64,000 nt of DNA. It comes from Urechis unicinctus. Lineage: Eukaryota > Annelida > Polychaeta > Xenopneusta > Urechidae. Each line of letters opens with the position of its first letter. Within the stretch, counting starts at the first letter, position 1. The notes beneath the pieces are model-generated. The model did no database searches. It was not told where the DNA came from and worked only from the letters and a program-made list of their open reading frames with translations. The position numbers and the translations under genes were made by a program. This document shows positions 34,298 to 46,827 of the stretch, one piece after another. The DNA lies in NCBI GenBank assembly GCA_034190875.2, contig CM067356.1:59134325-59198324 (forward strand). Direction: 5' to 3'.

Positions 34298-34928
34298 CGG
34301 GATCTGGGTCGAAGGAGCGGGTTTAAGGCGAAGGGGCGGCATTAAGGCGAAGGAAACGTATGTTTGTCGTACTTTTCAAACAGCGGAGCATATATTCTAT
34401 CAGTTGAAATGATATCTTTACCATTTGTTTGTTTACTGTTGAAATGAATCCTGACATTTAAAGGGGTAACAGTTTTTATAATCATACATTATACATCCTG
34501 GTTAGATTACAAAAAGGCCAAAATAAAACAAATTGTGTGAGAACTATTTTTTGGAAAACCACGCAAACAGGCCGATTCTAGACACCGGTGAAATAGTTAG
34601 ACCTTGTTAACCTCGTGTTCGACTCGAACCGGTTTTTATTCATGCAAAATATAATATTCGTAAATTCACGCAGCATGGAATCTACCTAGGAAAATGATCT
34701 GCATCTACTTGATAGAGCGTCTTCAATCCTATATATAGGTCTACGGGGGCACTGAAATCTCCCCGAAAACCTAATACCAGACAAAGGCTCAAACTCAAAG
34801 TAGACCATTATATTTTATCGTAGGTTTAAATGCATAAAACGGGTAAGTAACTGTTTAATCAACTTAATCGAGGGCTTTCGAGCTTATTTTACCAGACATT
34901 AAAAACCACGATGCTATAAGTGTCCGAT

Positions 34929-35056
34929 ATGGCAAGGGACAAGATGAGAGAAAATCCGGGGAGAAACGGCCCGGTGAGTGCTCGCTTCCCGGGCTTGCTG
35001 CAGATTGCACGCTGTGACCCCGATCAGCTGATAGAAGAAATAAGGCGAAGTGTAGG
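34929..35056 (+). CDS. Candidate first coding exon, unknown gene
   Basis: An ATG (CGATATGGCA) opens MARDKMRENPGRNGPVSARF and continues LLQIARCDPDQLIEEIRRS before a donor-like GTAGGT. The composition (charged helix at the end) looks protein-like and the local GC content is higher than the flanks. An earlier GTGAGT at 34,972 is an alternative donor. No family is recognised. Confidence 0.35.
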
Positions 35057-36529
35057 TACGATTTGGTGTGATTGATCTGATTGATTCAGGGTTTGATAAT
35101 GTTTTTTTTTTTATTATAGTGCTAATTTGTCAAACAAAACGTAATTGATAGTTCTGCGCAGTTGTATTATGACAATATTTTTAAACAGATTATCCACCCC
35201 CAAACTCTAGGTTAATCTCTCACCCACTGTTAAATTTCTGGTAAACTGGACTATAGAAAAGCTTGCTTACAATGAATGCATGGTAAGCTAAAATAAGCTG
35301 TATTCGAGCCTTATTGATTGACATTGCTAGTTTTATGTTTGTAGTTGGGGGAGTGGAAAGGTCAGTATAAGATAGCCCCCTCTGCATGTTGAGTAAGTTG
35401 AAAACTCAACTGTATTGATGTACATGCTCAAAAACAATTATACCTCTGGTATGCTTTGACAAATTTTGAATTAATTTCCTATAAATACACCATTAAAGGC
35501 CAACATATTATAATAAACTGCTATCAGATAAAAACAATATGCTGCTAATCTGTAATTATTTAGAAATTTATAGGGCATATATTTTGATGATGCAAAATTA
35601 AAGTGAAATACAAAACAACAACAAATTTATTCCCAGATGTTGTAATTGCAGCAACAGAAAAAGACATTATTACAGTGTAAGTGCCATGAGTTTTGGAGAA
35701 CTGGTCCTGTGTTAAAAATTCTGTTTTAAGGTTTTCCACAAAGGATCCTAGCAGTAGCTGCAATAACAAGCCCATTTTGTCCTGTAACATTCACAAATAT
35801 CTAATTTATTTCAACACATTGAAGTAAAATCAAACCAAAAGAAACTGAAAACTTCACTTTCCTCTAGACTAAATATCAAGGGATATATGTCAGCTGTATA
35901 TTAAACAGCATAATGTGTGCTATAGATTACAATATCAAGGTACCCCTGTCTTATTATACATCAATAAAATACTGCAACAGTTTTAACACAGCATGTCTGT
36001 GTTATTGAAAATTAACCTATAGATTCAATATAGACTAAATACACAATATGAAATGTACAGAAAATCAAATCCATGTAGACTGTAAAAGATGATTTGTGTT
36101 TGTTGATTAACCAGTGGCCATGTACCCTTATGATTTTCCTTGTGGCGGGTGGGAAGTCCTGTCTCCTTCCTGGTACACTTGTTTATTTCTGTCTCCACCC
36201 TGAAGCAAAAAATAGGATCAAATATTGACATAATATGAAGGAATAATGGATATGTTGGCATGACAGGTGGGAAGGAAGTACCAATGAATGGATAGAATAT
36301 AACATCCAAGCACAGATAATCTGGTCAGTAATTGATAGGCAAGCATAAAAGAGCGAACAAGTTCATGGTGACTGACCAGATATTTAGACAATGGTAATGA
36401 GGAAAGTTCTCAAAGTAAATAATTACAGCAATACCCTACAAACTCTCCATCACACACTGATGTATGACTGGAATTGCTTCATATAATCCAGAAAGTCTGA
36501 CAATATTTCATTGCTCTGGCTGAATTGTA
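35057..36529. other. No gene recognised
   Basis: AT-rich, intron-like sequence. Short frames at 35,560-35,790 and 36,025-36,309 on the minus strand carry no motif or splice support. Confidence 0.45.
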
Positions 36530-38045
36530 GATCCTATTCAAATGGAACAAAGTACTCATATACCACACTCAACTGTTTCAAAATAGCCATATACCACATT
36601 CCAATGGACTGGAGTAGCCATTGATCATATTTCAATGGACTAGAAAAGTAAGTATAGGATTTAATGGCACACCAACATATTTCAATGGACTGGAGCAACC
36701 ATACACCATATTGCAATCAACGTAATAAGCCGTACACCGTATTTCAATGTAATGTTGTAGCCATACACCATATTTCAATGGTCTGGAGTAGTCAGGGTTC
36801 ATAATTAGATGGACTTGAGTAGCCGTACATCATGTGTCAATGGAATGAAGGAGCTACAAATTTTATTTGACTGGACTAGCCATTTCAATGGACTGGAGTA
36901 GCTGTGCATCATATTTCAATCAACAGGAGCAACCATACACCATATTTTGATGGACTTGAGTAGCGGTACACCATATATCAATACACTGGAATAGCCATAC
37001 ACCATATTTAATGGACTGGAGTAGCCATACACCATATTTTAATGGACAGGAGTAGCCTTACAGCATATTTCAATGGTGTGAAGTAGCCATACACCATATA
37101 TCAATGGTCTGGAGTAGCCATACACCATGATTCAATTGATTAGCCATAAACCATATATCGATGAACTGGAGTAACCATAACCATATTTCATTGGATTTGA
37201 TTAACAATACACCATGTTTCTATAGAATTTAGTAGCTGTACACCATATTTCAATACACTGGAGTAGCTGTGCACCATATTTCAATGGTCTGGAGTAGCCA
37301 TGGTGTCCATCTATTTATGAACCCTGTTTCAATGGAATGGAGGAGCTGTACACCATATTTCAATGGACCGGACTGGTCATACACCATATATCAATAGCCT
37401 GGAGTAGTCAGGGTTCACACTTCAATGGACTGGAACAGCCGTACATCATATTTCAACGGACTGGAGTAGCTGTACACTATATTTCAATGGACGAAAGTAC
37501 CTCATATCTAAATGGACTGGAGCAACTACACACCATATTTCAATGGACTTCTGTTTACGTACATATATTTCAACATTATGGATTAGCCATTCACCATATT
37601 TCAATTGACTTTAGTAGATGTACACCATATTTCAATGGACCGGAGTAGCTGTATGCCATGTTTCAATGGACTTGAGAAGTCCAGGTTAATAATTAGATCA
37701 ACTTGAGAAGCCATTTGTCATGTTTCAATGGAATTGATTATCTGTACACCATATTGCAATGGATTGGAGAAGTTGTTCCCCATATATAAATGGACAGGAG
37801 TAGTCATGGTTCATATTGCAATGGACTTGAGTAGCCGTACACTATATTTCCATGGACTGGAGCAGCAATGCACCACATTTTAATGAACTGGGTTAGCCTT
37901 ACACTATATTTCAATGGAAGTAACTGTACGTCTTATCTTAATAGACTGGAGTGACTGTAAAGCCTATATCAACAGACTGGAATATTTGTTGTTCATTTTT
38001 CAATAGACTGGAGTAGCTGTATACCATATTTGAAAGGACTGAAAT
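36530..38045. repeat. 31-bp minisatellite, about 45 degenerate units
   Basis: The unit is close to TACACCATATTTCAATGGAC followed by TGGAGTAGCCG. Units vary by many substitutions and small indels, and some lose part of the unit. Confidence 0.93.
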
Positions 38046-39080
38046 GTATAATCACCATCAGAGGGCTTCATGTATGATATGAAGCTGTTAACATGCTTTA
38101 TAAGAAAACATTGATTTTAAAAGTTTTTTTCTCTATGGTTTACATTGACAATAATGGTTTGATCAGTTTTGTATCTAATAGACCATCTAGGTGTATTATG
38201 CTTTGCAAGGAGCCATCAATGTAGGCAGGGTCCATGTATAATGTGAGGAGAGTTGGAAATGTACTATGTAATATTTGTTGTAGCAACTCCACTGTCTTAA
38301 GTCACGAAGGGCTACATTTTATATTACTTGTTGCCATCAACAACAGAGGGGTCCATGTGTTATTTGGAGCAGCGCATTTGCTTGCTTTTTTGAAAATAGT
38401 ACAGAGATTTTATACAAGTTTTTCCCAACTAATTAATGGCTTAAAGGTCATTAAGGGCTGATTATAGATGTCTGGTTATCATCAACATCAGAGGGGTCCA
38501 TATATATTATGGAAAAGCAAGAGGGGTCTACATATATTATGGAAAAGCTAGCTTGCTTTATTTACAAGCATGCCATCAAAAGGTATTCTCTGTTGGATTA
38601 ACTTAGTCATGTGTTATTTTTCTCAAATAGCACAGGAGTCAAAAGTCATAATGGGCATTTTGTTTAGATGGCAGGGAAACATCAACATCATAGGGGTTCA
38701 TATGTTATTTGGGACAGCCAGCTCACTTGAAAAGCATACATGCCATCAAAATCAAAAACAAATTTCGCCATTGGGTAAGCATCAATGTTTATTTTACAAG
38801 GGGATAAAGTTAGTAATGAGCTAGTTTTTTATGCAAGGAGCCATCAACATCATAGGGGTTCATGTATAATTAGGGGTAGCTAGCTTGCTTAATAGGGAAA
38901 GGTGCTATCAACAGTTATTCTTCATTGGATTTAGACAGGAAAAGAGGTTTTATCTAATAAACTCAGGGGTAAAAGGTCATAAGGGTAATATATTTTATTG
39001 TGGGGAACCAAAAACATTATAGGAGTCCCAAGTGAACTTCAGGGATGGTGGCTTGTTTAATAAGAAATGTGCAATCAAAT
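38046..39080. repeat. Satellite with ~150-bp monomers
   Basis: Recurring blocks include CATCAACATCATAGGGGTTC, GCTAGCTTGCTT, AAAGGTCATAAGGG and TGCCATCAA at roughly regular spacing, about six or seven degenerate monomers. Related copies occur at 57.6-58.1 kb and, inverted, at 62.3-62.7 kb. Confidence 0.8.
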
Positions 39081-40400
39081 GTTTACCAGCTGATGAATGG
39101 ATAGAGGCTGAAGCAGTGGTATATCATAGGCTCTGCCGACCAGAAGAGCTCGAACTTAAAATAACGGTCAAGGTCTGAGATCAAACATCGCTCCGCGAGG
39201 CGTGTTAAGAGAGAGCTATGGAGTGCTATTGAGATTTATTTATTTCTGTATTGCATTCGTCCTTGGTACATGACCATTGAACCCTGAAGGATTCATAAAA
39301 ATCCATTCATAACTTTTCGATATATCTTTGCTAACAGACAAACAAACAGACAGACATTGGATGAAAACATATTTTAATGGGCGAAGATAAATTCAGCCTT
39401 ACGGGTACGAGCGCTGTGTGTATCGCCATGCATTGCGATATACCTAGGCGCAACAAGCCGACAAGGTTATAAACGCGCCGCCGCTTTCCATACCAGTCGT
39501 GCCTGCCAACCCGCCGTCCAATTTTAAAATGGGTCAACATCCACAGATCAAGAGCTATCAAGCTGCTGGCAGTAGTCCAACAGACCAACAGCCGATCGGG
39601 TACTCCCTTGTTGAGGCAAGCTCCACTTGGTTCAATTGAGCAAGCTGGAAGTGCTGTTGCCAACGAATAACCAAAACATTCATGTGAATCATTATTAGGC
39701 TCAGCCCTACCTTGGTTGTGTATTAGAGATTTAGTCATCGGCGAGTAAACAAAGTTATTCTACTTTGAAATAATGATTTCGACATCGAGTAAGAAATATC
39801 AGTGACTTGAATTTGCAACTAGAATGCAAAATCTGTTAATAATCATTTTCGAGGATTAGGTCATGCCGGAAAACGGAAAGTAAAATGACAAAACGAAATA
39901 CGTTGATTAATGTGATTGAACTGTTGAACATACCGATATATCAATTAATTGCTTACTTTTTTGGCTTTTATAGTCCACCAAATAGGAGAAAAGCGCCAGA
40001 GCTATGATAATATATGAAAGTACATCGTATTTGTTTACTGCTGTCATATGAATATAAACGACCGCATTATAGTCACCGCATGCGACGGCGATAGCCCAGC
40101 AATCCGCAGTTCACAAGTAGAACGTAGAAACATGCAAAATCATATGTATTAAATACCGGCGTATGTTCGATAAAAATCAGCGCAAAATTTATAATATTTG
40201 CACTGTGGTTAGTTATCAACACTAAAATGCGAAACATATGGCAGCTAAGTGACACACTAGCTATGTCATATTTTGAGCTGTAACATATACGGCAACCTGA
40301 ATCTTCAATCTTTACAACGCCACAAACTCAATTTTATACACAGCACGATCACCAAATTCCACATGTCCGTTTATAAAGCGTATATCATCATGTGTAACAT
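39081..40400. other. No gene recognised; possible decayed mobile sequence
   Basis: A GC-richer block at 39,110-39,740 includes an (ACAG/ACAA)n tail-like stretch near 39,335 and a 135-codon minus-strand frame without known motifs. It may be a decayed mobile sequence, but I cannot name the family. The rest is AT-rich. Confidence 0.35.
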
Positions 40401-40404
40401 GGGA

Positions 40405-40407
40405 AAA

Positions 40408-40444
<37 letters not shown>

Positions 40445-40467
40445 TATATATATATATATATATATAT

Positions 40468-40538
<71 letters not shown>

Positions 40539-40546
40539 TATATATA

Positions 40547-40584
<38 letters not shown>

Positions 40585-40938
40585 TATATATATATATATA
40601 TTTATATACAAAACATATAGATATATATATATATATATATTAGAGATATATCTGTTTACATATATATATCTCTTTATAGAGATCCCTCTCTCTCTAGAGA
40701 GGGAGGATCACAGAGGGAAATTAAACAGATAGAAGAAGAGAGATAGAAGATAGAGAGAGAGATAGAGACAGATATATCTACCCTACAGATAGAGAGAGAG
40801 ATACCAGATCTCTCTCTCTCTTTCTCTATCTCTCCCTCTTTCTCTCCTTCTCTCTCTCTCTATGTGTGTATATCTCTCTCTCTCCTCTCTCTCTCCCCCT
40901 CTCTCCCCTCTCTCTCTCTATAAGATCTCTCTCCCTCT

Positions 40939-40984
<46 letters not shown>

Positions 40985-41016
40985 CCCTTCTCTGTCTCTC
41001 TCTATCTATCTCTCTA

Positions 41017-41047
<31 letters not shown>

Positions 41048-41060
41048 ATCTCTCTATATC

Positions 41061-41093
<33 letters not shown>

Positions 41094-41095
41094 AA
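40405..41095. repeat. TA and CT/GA microsatellites
   Basis: A TA array (40,405-40,620) passes into GA/CT arrays (about 40,680-41,060) and another short TA run. Open frames here spell Ile-Tyr or Leu-Ser runs only. Confidence 0.95.
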
Positions 41096-41099
41096 GTTA

Positions 41100-41500
41100 T
41101 ATTCTATACACCTCTCTTTTTATTTTATAGGCTCGCTCGAACAAGCACACAGCTGTTGGGAACGGATTACCTTGATACCTAGCTGGTATACTCAGTCCAT
41201 TAGTCCAGAGCAGTTATCTTAGGTGAGGACTTTGTTACACATGGTAGCAACTTAAGGCCATCTCTTACAGCATGTCCTTTCTCTTGTATAGTGCTTTTAT
41301 GGCCGAGAGGTAGTCATGGAGCCGATCGCTAGGGTCAACAACGTACACTTTGGGATAGACCCACAATCAGGTGTAGGACTGGTTGAAGGGGATAGTGGGT
41401 CGGAGAAAAGAGTCCTCAAGTGTGCTGAGCATGAAGACCATTTTTCCACACCCAGTAAGGCCATAAATAATGCTTCGGCTTGTTTTGTGATCTAGATAAT
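41100..41500 (-). pseudogene. Polinton packaging ATPase fragment
   Basis: The minus strand reads IYGLTGCGKMVFMLSTLED, a Walker A-like loop in the setting typical of the Polinton FtsK/HerA ATPase, and later VYVVDPSDRLHDYLSAIKAL, another block I recognise from that family. It is an isolated piece of a fossil element, broken, about 22 kb from Polinton B and covering a different part of the gene from the fragment in Polinton A. Confidence 0.6.
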
Positions 41501-41829
41501 TACACACTTAGATGCATTCTCCACACCGGCCACTGCCATGGGCCTGTCGTAGTCACTCAGACACGTTCAGACGCGTAGTCACTCAAACGCCTTTTGCCCA
41601 GAGGGGCGCCTGTATCCAGCAATATTGGTTTAGCTTGCGGCCAGATATATTAGTCACGTTGACAGGTGAATAAAGGCGAATGTATCTTTGATACTGTCAC
41701 GTGAATTTTGACACCACAGCGGCCCTGAAGGGTCAAGAAACAAGTCGTAATTGCCACCTCCGGGCTCACGGATCCAAATATATTGATTCTTGATGTGCAC
41801 AGTTAGATCACAAAATTCATATATAAGTC
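41501..41829. other. No gene recognised
   Basis: Unique-looking sequence, possibly more of the Polinton fragment at its left edge; nothing firm. Confidence 0.3.
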
Positions 41830-42555
41830 TATGTTTATCAAATTTGTTTTACATTATATGATTTAAAATTTATTAGATACCCCCCTCTACTTGCCTTCCC
41901 AGCCTCTCCCCACCGCCACCCCCCTCATTCCGTTCCGACCGAGAACACTTTCACTGCACATATTTGACCAGCTTTCGGTTCCCAAAACGTGAAAGTAAGA
42001 ATATAACCTTCCACAGGCAGATAACGTCAATGCAAAAATCAAGAGCCACTTGGTGCGATAGCGATATTCAGGAATTCCCTTACCAAATAACAACGGAAAA
42101 TTGAAAACATTTAGACGTTCGTCTGACAGTTTCTGTTTAGTTTTAAGCTTGATGAGTTGTGAACTGCACGTTTGATTTTTTGTCCTATCACTCTTTTATG
42201 TTTTTTGGGGATCCATTTGTGTTTATAATTGGCATTTGTACTTTTATCCAACCTACGATGTTCATCAACTTTGTTTTACATTGTTTTTTATTTATTAGCC
42301 CACACTCCCCCCCCCCCCCCCCCCCCCCACCCTCCCCACTCCCTTTGCCTCCTCCCTCTTCCCATCCCACTTCCGGAAATATTATCATCGAAGCATATTT
42401 GACAAGCTTTTACAGTTGAAAGTATGAATATATCCTCCCTCCAACATATGACGTCAATGCATAAGTCAAGATCCACTTGTTGCGAAACCGAAATTCAAGA
42501 ATTCCCTTACCAGATAACCACGGCAAAGTTCAAACACTTCAACACTGAATTGGAA
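41830..42555. repeat. Tandem duplication, about 428-bp offset
   Basis: Blocks TTTGTTTTACATT (41,843 and 42,270) and GAATTCCCTTACCA (about 42,070 and 42,498) recur in the same order at a constant offset. The second copy contains a 22-nt poly-C tract (about 42,307-42,328). Confidence 0.8.
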
Positions 42556-42769
42556 TTGAACGTTTCGTTGTATGTCTTACCGCTGTTTCGGTTTGTAGTA
42601 TTCCTTGGTGCTTATAAATGGCATGTGAAAATAGTATCTGAAAGTAATTGCTTGTGAGAATTCACCACAGATGTATTTAAATTGAATGTAAGTACACAAA
42701 ATAACTTTATAGATATTGGTATTAAGAGCTGCTGTACTTTAGTGATTTAAGGTCATACTTGTGTTGCAG

Positions 42770-44079
42770 CAGTGGATAGTCCAGAAGCAATGTCGTCACT
42801 CAATACGACAGATATGACCTCTCTTCATGAAGCAGCTACGCATGGGCGTCTCTCTGAAATTAAATCACTTGTACAACATGGAGCTGATGTGTTTGAAGCT
42901 GAGGATGGCGAATTGCCAGTACATTTGTCAGCGCTTCACGGCCACACTGACTGCGTCGAATATTTCTTGGAACAAGGTGTGGATGTGAACGCGTCCAATG
43001 ATATTGGTCTGACGTGCGCACACCACGCTGCATATGGAAATCACTTGGAGACGCTCTCAATGCTGACAAGTAATGGCGCAAATATTGAAGCTCGTTGTGT
43101 GAGATATGGCAGTCGACCAGTAGATGGAGCTGCTAATAACGGTCATCTCGAGTGTGTGGAGTATCTTACGCACAGAGGATCCAACTTGAACTCGCTTTCT
43201 ACCATAGGATATTCTGTCCTGTATAGCGCGGCCACTGGGGGACACCTCAATATCATTAAATTCCTTGTTGAACATGGAGCTGACTTAGATGTGCGGGAAA
43301 ACAAATATGGCAACCATCCAATCCATTCCGCCGCCTTTGGAGGCCACAACGACTGCTTGGAGTACTTCCTGGATAAAGGTATTGATGTAGATTTGCCAAA
43401 CAAACACGGCCAAACCCCAATCATGTCAGCTGCTTTCAGTGGCCATCTCACTATCATTAGATTCCTTGTTGAACGAGGAGCTGATTTGGATGTGCGGGAA
43501 AACAAATATGGCAACCATCCAATCCATTCCGCCGCCTTGGGAGGCCACAACGACTGCTTGGAGTACTTCCTGGATCTGGGTATTGATGCAGATTTGCCGA
43601 ACAAACACGGCCAAACCCCAATCATGTCAGCTGCTTCTTGGGGACATCTCAATATCATTAGATTCCTTGTTGAACGAGGAGCTGACTTGGATGTGCGGGA
43701 AAACAAACATGGCAACCATCCAATCCATTCCACCGCCTTCGGAGGTCACGAAGACTGCGTGAAGTACTTCCTGGATCTAGGTATTGATGTAGATTTGCCA
43801 AACAAACACGGCCAAACCCCAATCATGTCAGCTGCTTCTGGGGGACACCTCAAAATTTTCGAGCTTCTTATCTTTAATGGTGCAGACATCAACCGAATCG
43901 AACGCATATCCAGATTTACAGCACTTCACTTTGCTTCCAAGCATGGGCATTATGGATGTGTCAACTTCTTAATACATCACGGAGCTTCAACTGAAATCAG
44001 AAACAGGTTTAACAAAACCCCATATGATTTAGCTGTGGAACATCACCACACTGCTATAGCGGATCTGTTACGGATCTAA
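42770..44079 (+). CDS. Ankyrin-repeat protein
   Basis: A long exon follows a good acceptor (ATACTTGTGTTGCAG) at 42,769 and ends at TAA. The first ATG is at 42,790, giving 429 residues; the open frame extends to the acceptor, so an upstream exon may add residues. The protein is almost all ankyrin repeats (about 12-13), e.g. TSLHEAATHGRLSEIKSLV near the start and TALHFASKHGHYGCVNFLI near the end. Residues about 160-360 contain three near-identical copies of a 67-residue, two-repeat block with NKYGNHPIHSAAFGGHNDC and NKHGQTPIMSAA, a 201-bp duplication. Ankyrin stacks bind proteins; no other domain is visible, so the partner and role are unknown. Stand-alone or the last exon of a larger gene. Confidence 0.88.
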
Positions 44080-45424
44080 GTCATGGGATGTAAAAATCGA
44101 TTGACATGGCTAGCCACACGAGTCGTTCAATGGTTCAGATTGATTGAGGTTAATTCACATGATATAAGCTGCCTCAATCTTGTTGTAAACATTTTGCATT
44201 TCATTCATTTGATTATGTCATGTTTGCGATTGGGCATCATTGAAAAAGTTCGTAGTTTACTGTTCTTTTTCTAAGCGTGTTTGGTATGTATATCTATTAC
44301 CGCTGGTCAAATCACAGATAATTCAATCGTAGCATTATTTGTTTAGATGTTGTTAGATTTAGATCTATGTTATATAAACATTTATATATTGTTCAGGACC
44401 CTAATAGTAACTGATTATATGAGCTAGATCCTCAAGTACCTTTTTTGCTAGAATTATGATACAACTATTAATATTAACAAAATGTTATTCAAGACGATTT
44501 TCTTTTCTAATATAAGTTCTACAGAATACAGCATATTGATTGTTAATAAAATGATTTTGATTAGCTCTGGTCTTCCAATCCTCCTTCGCGGCTGATACGT
44601 ACGTAACCCTAAATGCCAATCACTCAGAAATGTGCATTATAAATGATTCATACTGTGACGGGCAATACTTTGTACCATTGTCTATCAATTAACGACAATG
44701 CTAACAGAGACACACTTTACAAATGACCATAGAGTTTTAAAGGAGCTGGATTATGTATGTGCTCCACAGTTTTTATCGCGTCTGGTGCAGCAATGGTACT
44801 AACTCATAATAGCCCAATGTAGTATTCACAAGTAGTCATACTCGACTTCGTAATCAAGTTCTGGTATACGAAACAATGGTGTCGAAATGTTTATCTGTGG
44901 TTATAATTGTGTAGCCATTTTTTGGTTATTGCTCTTATAACTAATTTGGCAATCAAACAAATGGCCAAGTCATTTTTTATATTGAGGACCCGCAATGTTT
45001 GTCGTTGTGCAGTAGAAGCAAAGAGTTGATAGCTCCGCTAAGAGCGCTCGCTCGAGTCTTCCACCAGAGGCAACCTGTTAGCCGAAGCGTTATTGTCATA
45101 GCGTCTTGTCATAGCGTCTCTTAAAACGTGGAATGCTCTACTGACTTTAGAGCTGTAGTCGCCTCGACCGATCAGGTGACTCTACATCTTAAACAGCCGA
45201 CGATCCCCGAGACTTTGATTAACAGTCCCTTGTGCTCTTGTTTACTTCATGGTACAGTAATTTCATAATCGTCACGCAGCATAGCATAGCTATAAACTCT
45301 TCGCTAGAGACTTTCACATCCCCCTGACATACCAAGAATGTTAATGTCGACCCCACCCCAGTTCCCTCGCTTCACAGTTATTGAAAATCTAAATTGGACA
45401 TGAAAGCTAGATCATCGTAAACTG
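44080..45424. other. 3' flank of the ankyrin gene and spacer
   Basis: AT-rich 3' flank with AATAAAATG near 44,547 as a possible polyadenylation signal. From 44,990 to 45,320 the sequence is GC-richer with no recognised gene or structured RNA. Confidence 0.4.
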
Positions 45425-46290
45425 CGCGAGTAGTGTAAGAGGTACCCCTTCATACCCCTTTTTTGACGTCGAACGATGGACGAAATGGATTGCGCAATAT
45501 ATTTTTCGCTGACGATCGCTTCCGGATTCGGTGCGATATTTTGATGACATCATTCTATTTTTGGAAAGTGATTTCACCATCTGTTCAAATATTTTCCGTC
45601 CTTGAAATATTTGCGACCTTGGTTTTGCGACCTCATGGAGGCGCGCTATTTTGGATGAGGTCATTTTTGGTAGTTTTATTGAGAAGGAGTTTGTAAATGG
45701 GTATTAAAAGTCAATTAGCGGTAATGGTGTTGAAAGAGAAGTGAAGGATAGCGTTATTGTTAGTGGGAGTATTCACCGTCTGTTCAGATATGAAGACGGT
45801 GTTTACGAGGTGATTTGTTGCTATTAACTTCCTTTATCCCATGACATGTGGTGATATATTGAATTGGTAACCTTAGCAGGCTCACGCGATGTACGGTATT
45901 CAAGTGAGTTCATTTGGGGTTATGTCCTTAGGAAGGTTGTTGACCTTAATAATCTGATGTGATGAATGGGCGGTATTTGGGTGAGGTCATTTTCGACAGT
46001 TTTATTGAGGAGATTGTAAATGGCTATTAAAAGTCAATTTTCCGTAGTATGTCGGTCGATTGAAGTTTTCACGTGAATGAATCTTACTAGCATATGAGTC
46101 TTACATAGGAGGGAAAAATGACAGATGGACTTAAGTGTTTTCTAACTCTCATTGAGACTATAACGACAGATGGATTAAAACTTGACCATTGGATATTTCT
46201 CAAAATGGTGGTGGAGTTATGGGTTACAAATAGCGGATGGTAACTTTACTTCCAAATAGTTTTCATCTGAAATATTTCCAAATAGCAACA

Positions 46291-46783
46291 ATGGAGCACA
46301 CTTACGCCAATCATTATTTAACATCGGACCTGACAAAGTCAAGATTTTACGAATCCAGCTATTCCGGTTTAGTGAACGAAACAGTGGAAAATCCAGATAT
46401 AGAGGAACATTTTGGATATCATAAAAACGTTTGTTATAAGCATTTTGACAATATAGTTGGGGTCACAGGGGCGTATCCTGGATACATATTGGCCCCCACC
46501 CATTGGGTGAAAGTTATTACAAAGGGAGGGTCCCTCGTAACAGCTTTCCCGTACTGTGAGTATTTGCTTAAAACACGCTATATGGCTGTATAGATTCGTT
46601 GACTTTTTTGTATCTGTTGTAAGTCTATATTTCTTTGTATGCAGGGAACCCAAACATTTATTACAAGAGAACCGTGAGTACCGCAAATGTTTAAGTTTCT
46701 CTGGAATTTTATTTTGGTTTATTCTTAGAGATTAAAACAAAAATAATTTGTTTTGTTTGTAGGATGAAGATAGAAGAAATTAG
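46291..46783 (+). CDS. Unknown three-exon gene, 104 residues
   Basis: Exon 1 is 46,291-46,555 (donor GTGAGT), exon 2 is only 29 nt (46,645-46,673; acceptor TTTGTATGCAG, donor GTGAGT), exon 3 is 46,763-46,783 (acceptor TTTTGTTTGTAG) ending in TAG. All joins keep frame. The protein starts MEHTYANHYLTSDLTKSRFY, has PGYILAPTHWVKVITKGG and ends FPYWNPNIYYKRTDEDRRN. No signal peptide, membrane helix or known domain is visible. A decayed copy with the same 29-nt exon lies at 49,777-50,247, which supports the exon structure. Function unknown. The unspliced reading runs to 46,593 and is less likely. Confidence 0.6.
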
Positions 46784-46821
46784 TTAGAATTAAATATTTT
46801 TAAAATTTAAATCAATATATT

Positions 46822-46827
46822 AATAAA
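46822..46827 (+). terminator. AATAAA polyadenylation signal
   Basis: AATAAATGTTATAC followed by a GT-rich stretch, 39 bases after the stop codon. The same signal recurs behind the related copies at 50,259 and 50,784. Confidence 0.6.

Noticed and set aside
34600-34640. tRNA-like TTCGACTCGAACC arm
   Set aside because: No matching acceptor, anticodon or D stem can be drawn around it.
34972-35001. 30-bp GT-AG stretch that could be a tiny intron
   Set aside because: Too short to be convincing and the frame is open through it.
39331-39738. 135-codon minus-strand frame
   Set aside because: No motif, no splice support, and it lies in sequence with a tail-like repeat; more likely decayed mobile DNA.
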